Source of the DNA: an uncultured Treponema sp. | GTDB taxonomy: Bacteria; Spirochaetota; Spirochaetia; Treponematales; Treponemataceae | Length of the DNA stretch: 64,000 nucleotides | Assembly: GCF_946187725.1 (NCBI RefSeq) | Contig: NZ_CAMHSK010000007.1 | Coordinates: 52,848-116,847, forward strand | Direction of reading: 5' to 3' | In this document: positions 62,301 through 64,000 of the stretch, one piece after another | Layout of the letters: every line of letters starts with the position of its first letter | Numbering within the stretch: position 1 is the stretch's first letter | Position numbers and translations under genes: made by a program | The notes under the pieces: model-generated | What the model saw: only the letters and a program-made list of their open reading frames with translations | The model's database searches: none | Told to the model about the DNA's origin: nothing

Positions 62301-63929
62301 GTTTTTGATTACTGAATAAGAAAGACCTGCTGAAATGTCATCGATTGTGGCACCTTCTTTCTGAGCCTGTTTTACGCGGCTGTTCATGAAGACCGTACAG
62401 CGTGAACCCAAATCGACAGGTTTTTTGGCAAGAAGGGCGCGCTTTGAGAATTCACGGATATCGAGGTTCATAGAATTTGCGAAATTTGCAAGGAATGAAC
62501 CACAACCTGCTGAACATGCTTCATTAAGCTGGATTGAAGTAATTGCACCGTCTTTCATGCGCAGACACTTCATGTCCTGACCACCGATATCGAGAAGGAA
62601 TTCTACGCCAGGAACGAAGAATTCTGCTGCACGATAGTGAGTGATTGTCTCGACTTCACCGGCATCAACGCCAAGTGCGGCCTGGAAAAGTGCCTCACCG
62701 TAACCTGTTGAAACTGCGCGGGCAATGTAACAGTCTTTCGGCAAGATTTTGTACAAATCTTTGAGAACTCGGACTGCCAAATCAACAGGATTACCGGCAT
62801 TTACATCATAGAAATCCCAGAGAATTTCACCCTTTTTATTTACGAGAACTGCTTTTGTGGTTGTGGAACCGGCATCAAGACCCAGGAAAAGAGGACCGTG
62901 CTCTGCATTCAAATCGCCGCGTTTTGCCTTATCTTCACCATGGCGCGCACGGAATTTTGCCAAATCTTCTTCATCAACGAAAAGCGGTTCAAGTCGCTGA
63001 ACTTCACTAAGCTCGGCTCCTTCAAGATTCTTCAAACTGTCCCTGAATTCTGCAATTGTAGGGAATTTCTTTGGCATTGAAGATGAAAGCGGATTGCAGA
63101 CCTTTTCGGCAGAGTAAGCTGAGCCTGCCGCAACGAAAAGCTGGCTGTCTTCCGGAACGATGATTTCGTCGTCTTTGAGTTTGAGAGTTTCGATAAATCG
63201 CACGCGGAGCTGGTCAAGGAAGTGGAGCGGACCGCCCAAAAATGCTACATGACCGCGAATTGGTTTGCCACAAGCAAGGCCTGAGATTGTCTGGTTTACG
63301 ACTGCCTGGAAAATTGAAGCCGCAATGTCTTCTCGGCGCGCACCTTCGTTGATGAGAGGCTGAACATCTGTTTTTGCGAAAACGCCGCATCGTGCTGCGA
63401 TTGGATAAATCTGTTTGCAACCGGCCGCAAGTTTGTTGAGGCCTGGTGCGTCTGTTTCGAGCAAAGCTGCCATCTGGTCGATGAATGCGCCTGTACCGCC
63501 TGCGCAAGTACCGTTCATTCGCTGCTCGACACCGCCTGTGAAGTAAGTGATTTTGGCATCCTCACCACCAAGCTCGATTACAACATCAGTCTGAGGAATG
63601 AGTTTTTTGACGGCTGTAGTAGCCGCAACGACTTCCTGAATGAAAGGAATGTTGAGCCACTGAGAGACAGAAAGACCGCCTGAACCCGTAACTTTTACAG
63701 AAACAGTATGTTTATCTCCTAAACTGACGACCTTTTCGATTTCGTTTAAGGCCTGTGTGACGACAGTTATGATTGTGTTGCGAATGTCCGCACGATGTCG
63801 CTGGTAATCGCCGTAAATCATTTTGTCCTTTTCATCAAGACAAACGACTTTTACAGTTGTTGAACCGACATCAATTCCAATTCGGACAGGTGTAACTGCC
63901 GGAGTGAAGACTGTGTTTGCTGTTTCCAT
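59355..63929 (-). CDS. Giant BadF/HgdC-family acyl-CoA dehydratase activator-like protein
   Basis: A 1524-residue cytoplasmic protein. Two consecutive ASKHA-type ATPase domains (GIDVGSTTVKVV near residue 18 and GLDAGSTTTKAVLV near 350) each carry the iron-sulfur Cys motifs of 2-hydroxyacyl-CoA dehydratase activators (NGTCAGGTGAF and ARCGVFAKTD; ACSAGCGSF and SRCTVFMNSRV). A DUF2229-like region follows from about 730 (GSVGIPRVLNMYENYPLWF), then a C-terminal region with DUF2229/HgdB-like character and scattered Cys residues. Such fusions are widespread in anaerobes, but the substrate is unknown. AGAGGATTCC precedes the ATG. No dehydratase alpha/beta pair lies beside it. Confidence 0.85.
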   Translation of the reverse strand: METANTVFTPAVTPVRIGIDVGSTTVKVVCLDEKDKMIYGDYQRHRADIRNTIITVVTQALNEIEKVVSLGDKHTVSVKVTGSGGLSVSQWLNIPFIQEVVAATTAVKKLIPQTDVVIELGGEDAKITYFTGGVEQRMNGTCAGGTGAFIDQMAALLETDAPGLNKLAAGCKQIYPIAARCGVFAKTDVQPLINEGARREDIAASIFQAVVNQTISGLACGKPIRGHVAFLGGPLHFLDQLRVRFIETLKLKDDEIIVPEDSQLFVAAGSAYSAEKVCNPLSSSMPKKFPTIAEFRDSLKNLEGAELSEVQRLEPLFVDEEDLAKFRARHGEDKAKRGDLNAEHGPLFLGLDAGSTTTKAVLVNKKGEILWDFYDVNAGNPVDLAVRVLKDLYKILPKDCYIARAVSTGYGEALFQAALGVDAGEVETITHYRAAEFFVPGVEFLLDIGGQDMKCLRMKDGAITSIQLNEACSAGCGSFLANFANSMNLDIREFSKRALLAKKPVDLGSRCTVFMNSRVKQAQKEGATIDDISAGLSYSVIKNALFKVIKLRRASEIGTKVVVQGGTFYNDAVLRAFEKIAGVNVFRPDVAGLMGAYGSALIAYDQWCDLTAPKPGQEKGWIPPKIISNIATLEQLESFKVDLELTRCGGCQNNCLLTINTFTTNGAKRQFITGNRCEKGLERHQLKDENAKTVDGSNKENTGVESTGYELPNLFDWKYKRLFNHYIPLKPEDAPMGSVGIPRVLNMYENYPLWFTIFTKLGFQVKTSPRSSRMIYERGIDSIPSESVCYPAKISHGHMESLIKMGCKFIFYPCIPYEKVEDKGAGNHYNCPVVTSYPEVLKHNLDSINEAKDMLFMNPFLPIYDLPRLRERLYEELHKHFPTLTQEQVYKAVDEGWKEQEQFKIDTQRAAEEALEQLVVTGGNGIVLAGRPYHLDPEINHGIPEMIHGLGLAVFTEDSVAHLGSIERPLRIIDQWTYHNRLYRAANFVSGMPNLELVQLTSFGCGLDAVTADQVDEIMKSKSRMYTLIKIDEGSNLGAVRIRIRSLIAAVRARQRNRKHLPTKSAAYQRVIFTEEMKHEYTILCPQMSPIHFRLLQKAFQYSGYNFVVLDSVDPKAVDAGLKFVNNDACYPSILVTGQLIEALESGKYDINKTAVIISQTGGGCRATNYIGFIRRALNDAGWAHVPVISLNALGMEKNPGFTFTPGMVHKAMMAAFLGDLLMRVLYRVRPYEAEPGSANRLYEKWNAKAEEMLKSNSIFKYRRLIRGIVRDFDRLPILPVKKPRVGVVGEILVKFHPTANNDMVNVIEREGAECVMPDLMDFLFYTFSDGVFRHRELAFPKAEERNGNFAVWALELYRKYMKKCLRKSRRFDPPNSIWDMMKSVEGLIQTGNISGEGWFLTAEMVELIHSGAPSIACVQPFACLPNHITGKGMIKELRRRYPESNISAIDYDPGASEVNQLNRLKLLLSNAPIGKNPDELPNGKIWTKKGEVEPIIQYASGGAQFVDNDPIDAKNAVPATTAV

Positions 63930-64000
63930 GGAATCCTCTTTAAAGACAATAATTCTATTGTAGGGAATATATAGGCCTACATAATACCTTTTAAATAAGA

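Overview
The window looks like spirochaete DNA, most likely a saccharolytic Treponema of the gut or rumen type. The grounds are a P83/100-family protein (a spirochaete family), many periplasmic and outer-membrane beta-barrel proteins, lipoproteins with short spirochaete-style lipoboxes, a class I desulfoferrodoxin instead of a visible superoxide dismutase, and a large investment in starch breakdown. The species assignment is inference; no marker gene such as rRNA is present.

Layout. 0.1-9.9 kb (minus strand): starch locus 1, read in the order outer-membrane barrel with an N-terminal glycogen-binding domain, surface lipoprotein, GH13 alpha-amylase, type I pullulanase. 10.1-11.4 kb: tRNA-Val, a coiled-coil protein and desulfoferrodoxin. 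11.4-22.2 kb (minus strand): a five-gene run of nitrilase-fold protein, Nudix hydrolase, SpoIIE/RsbU-type phosphatase, AddB and AddA. 22.2-25.2 kb: a complete plasmid-type replication and partition locus (iterons, AT-rich DNA, rep, ribbon-helix-helix protein, parA). 25.4-28.6 kb (plus): small protein, NfeD, SPFH protein and P83/100. 28.7-32.1 kb: HPt, response regulator-GGDEF and response regulator-EAL genes. 32.3-36.1 kb: two tandem barrel paralogues and a lipoprotein with duplicated domains. 36.2-37.7 kb: a nuclease relic, a 22-bp tandem repeat array and an IHF/HU-like DNA-binding protein. 38.0-44.4 kb (plus): starch locus 2, a paralogous inverted copy of locus 1 without the amylase. 44.4-54.5 kb: housekeeping genes (tcdA, ribE, merR, der, ptsI, a YoeB/DinJ-like toxin-antitoxin pair, ribBA-ribH, cstA). 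54.6-57.6 kb: FadL-like porin and MATE exporter. 57.7-59.3 kb: a cluster of decayed genes. 59.4-63.9 kb: a giant 2-hydroxyacyl-CoA dehydratase activator-like protein.

The most striking feature is the rep/par locus with roughly ten iterons sitting inside core-gene DNA. Transcription runs leftward for about 22 kb to its left and mostly rightward for about 19 kb to its right, as expected around a working origin. An exact 21-bp copy of one iteron lies 8.6 kb away inside an EAL gene. The two starch loci lie in opposite orientation at nearly equal distances on either side. Whether this is an integrated plasmid, a chromid or a chromosome using a plasmid-type origin cannot be decided from this window.

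A second theme is gene control. Five genes have near-consensus promoters whose -10 box ends 6-10 nt before the start codon, suggesting leaderless mRNAs, while most other genes have strong Shine-Dalgarno sites. Several genes (dfx, ribBA, the FadL-like gene, the amylase) carry perfect inverted repeats at positions suited to operators.
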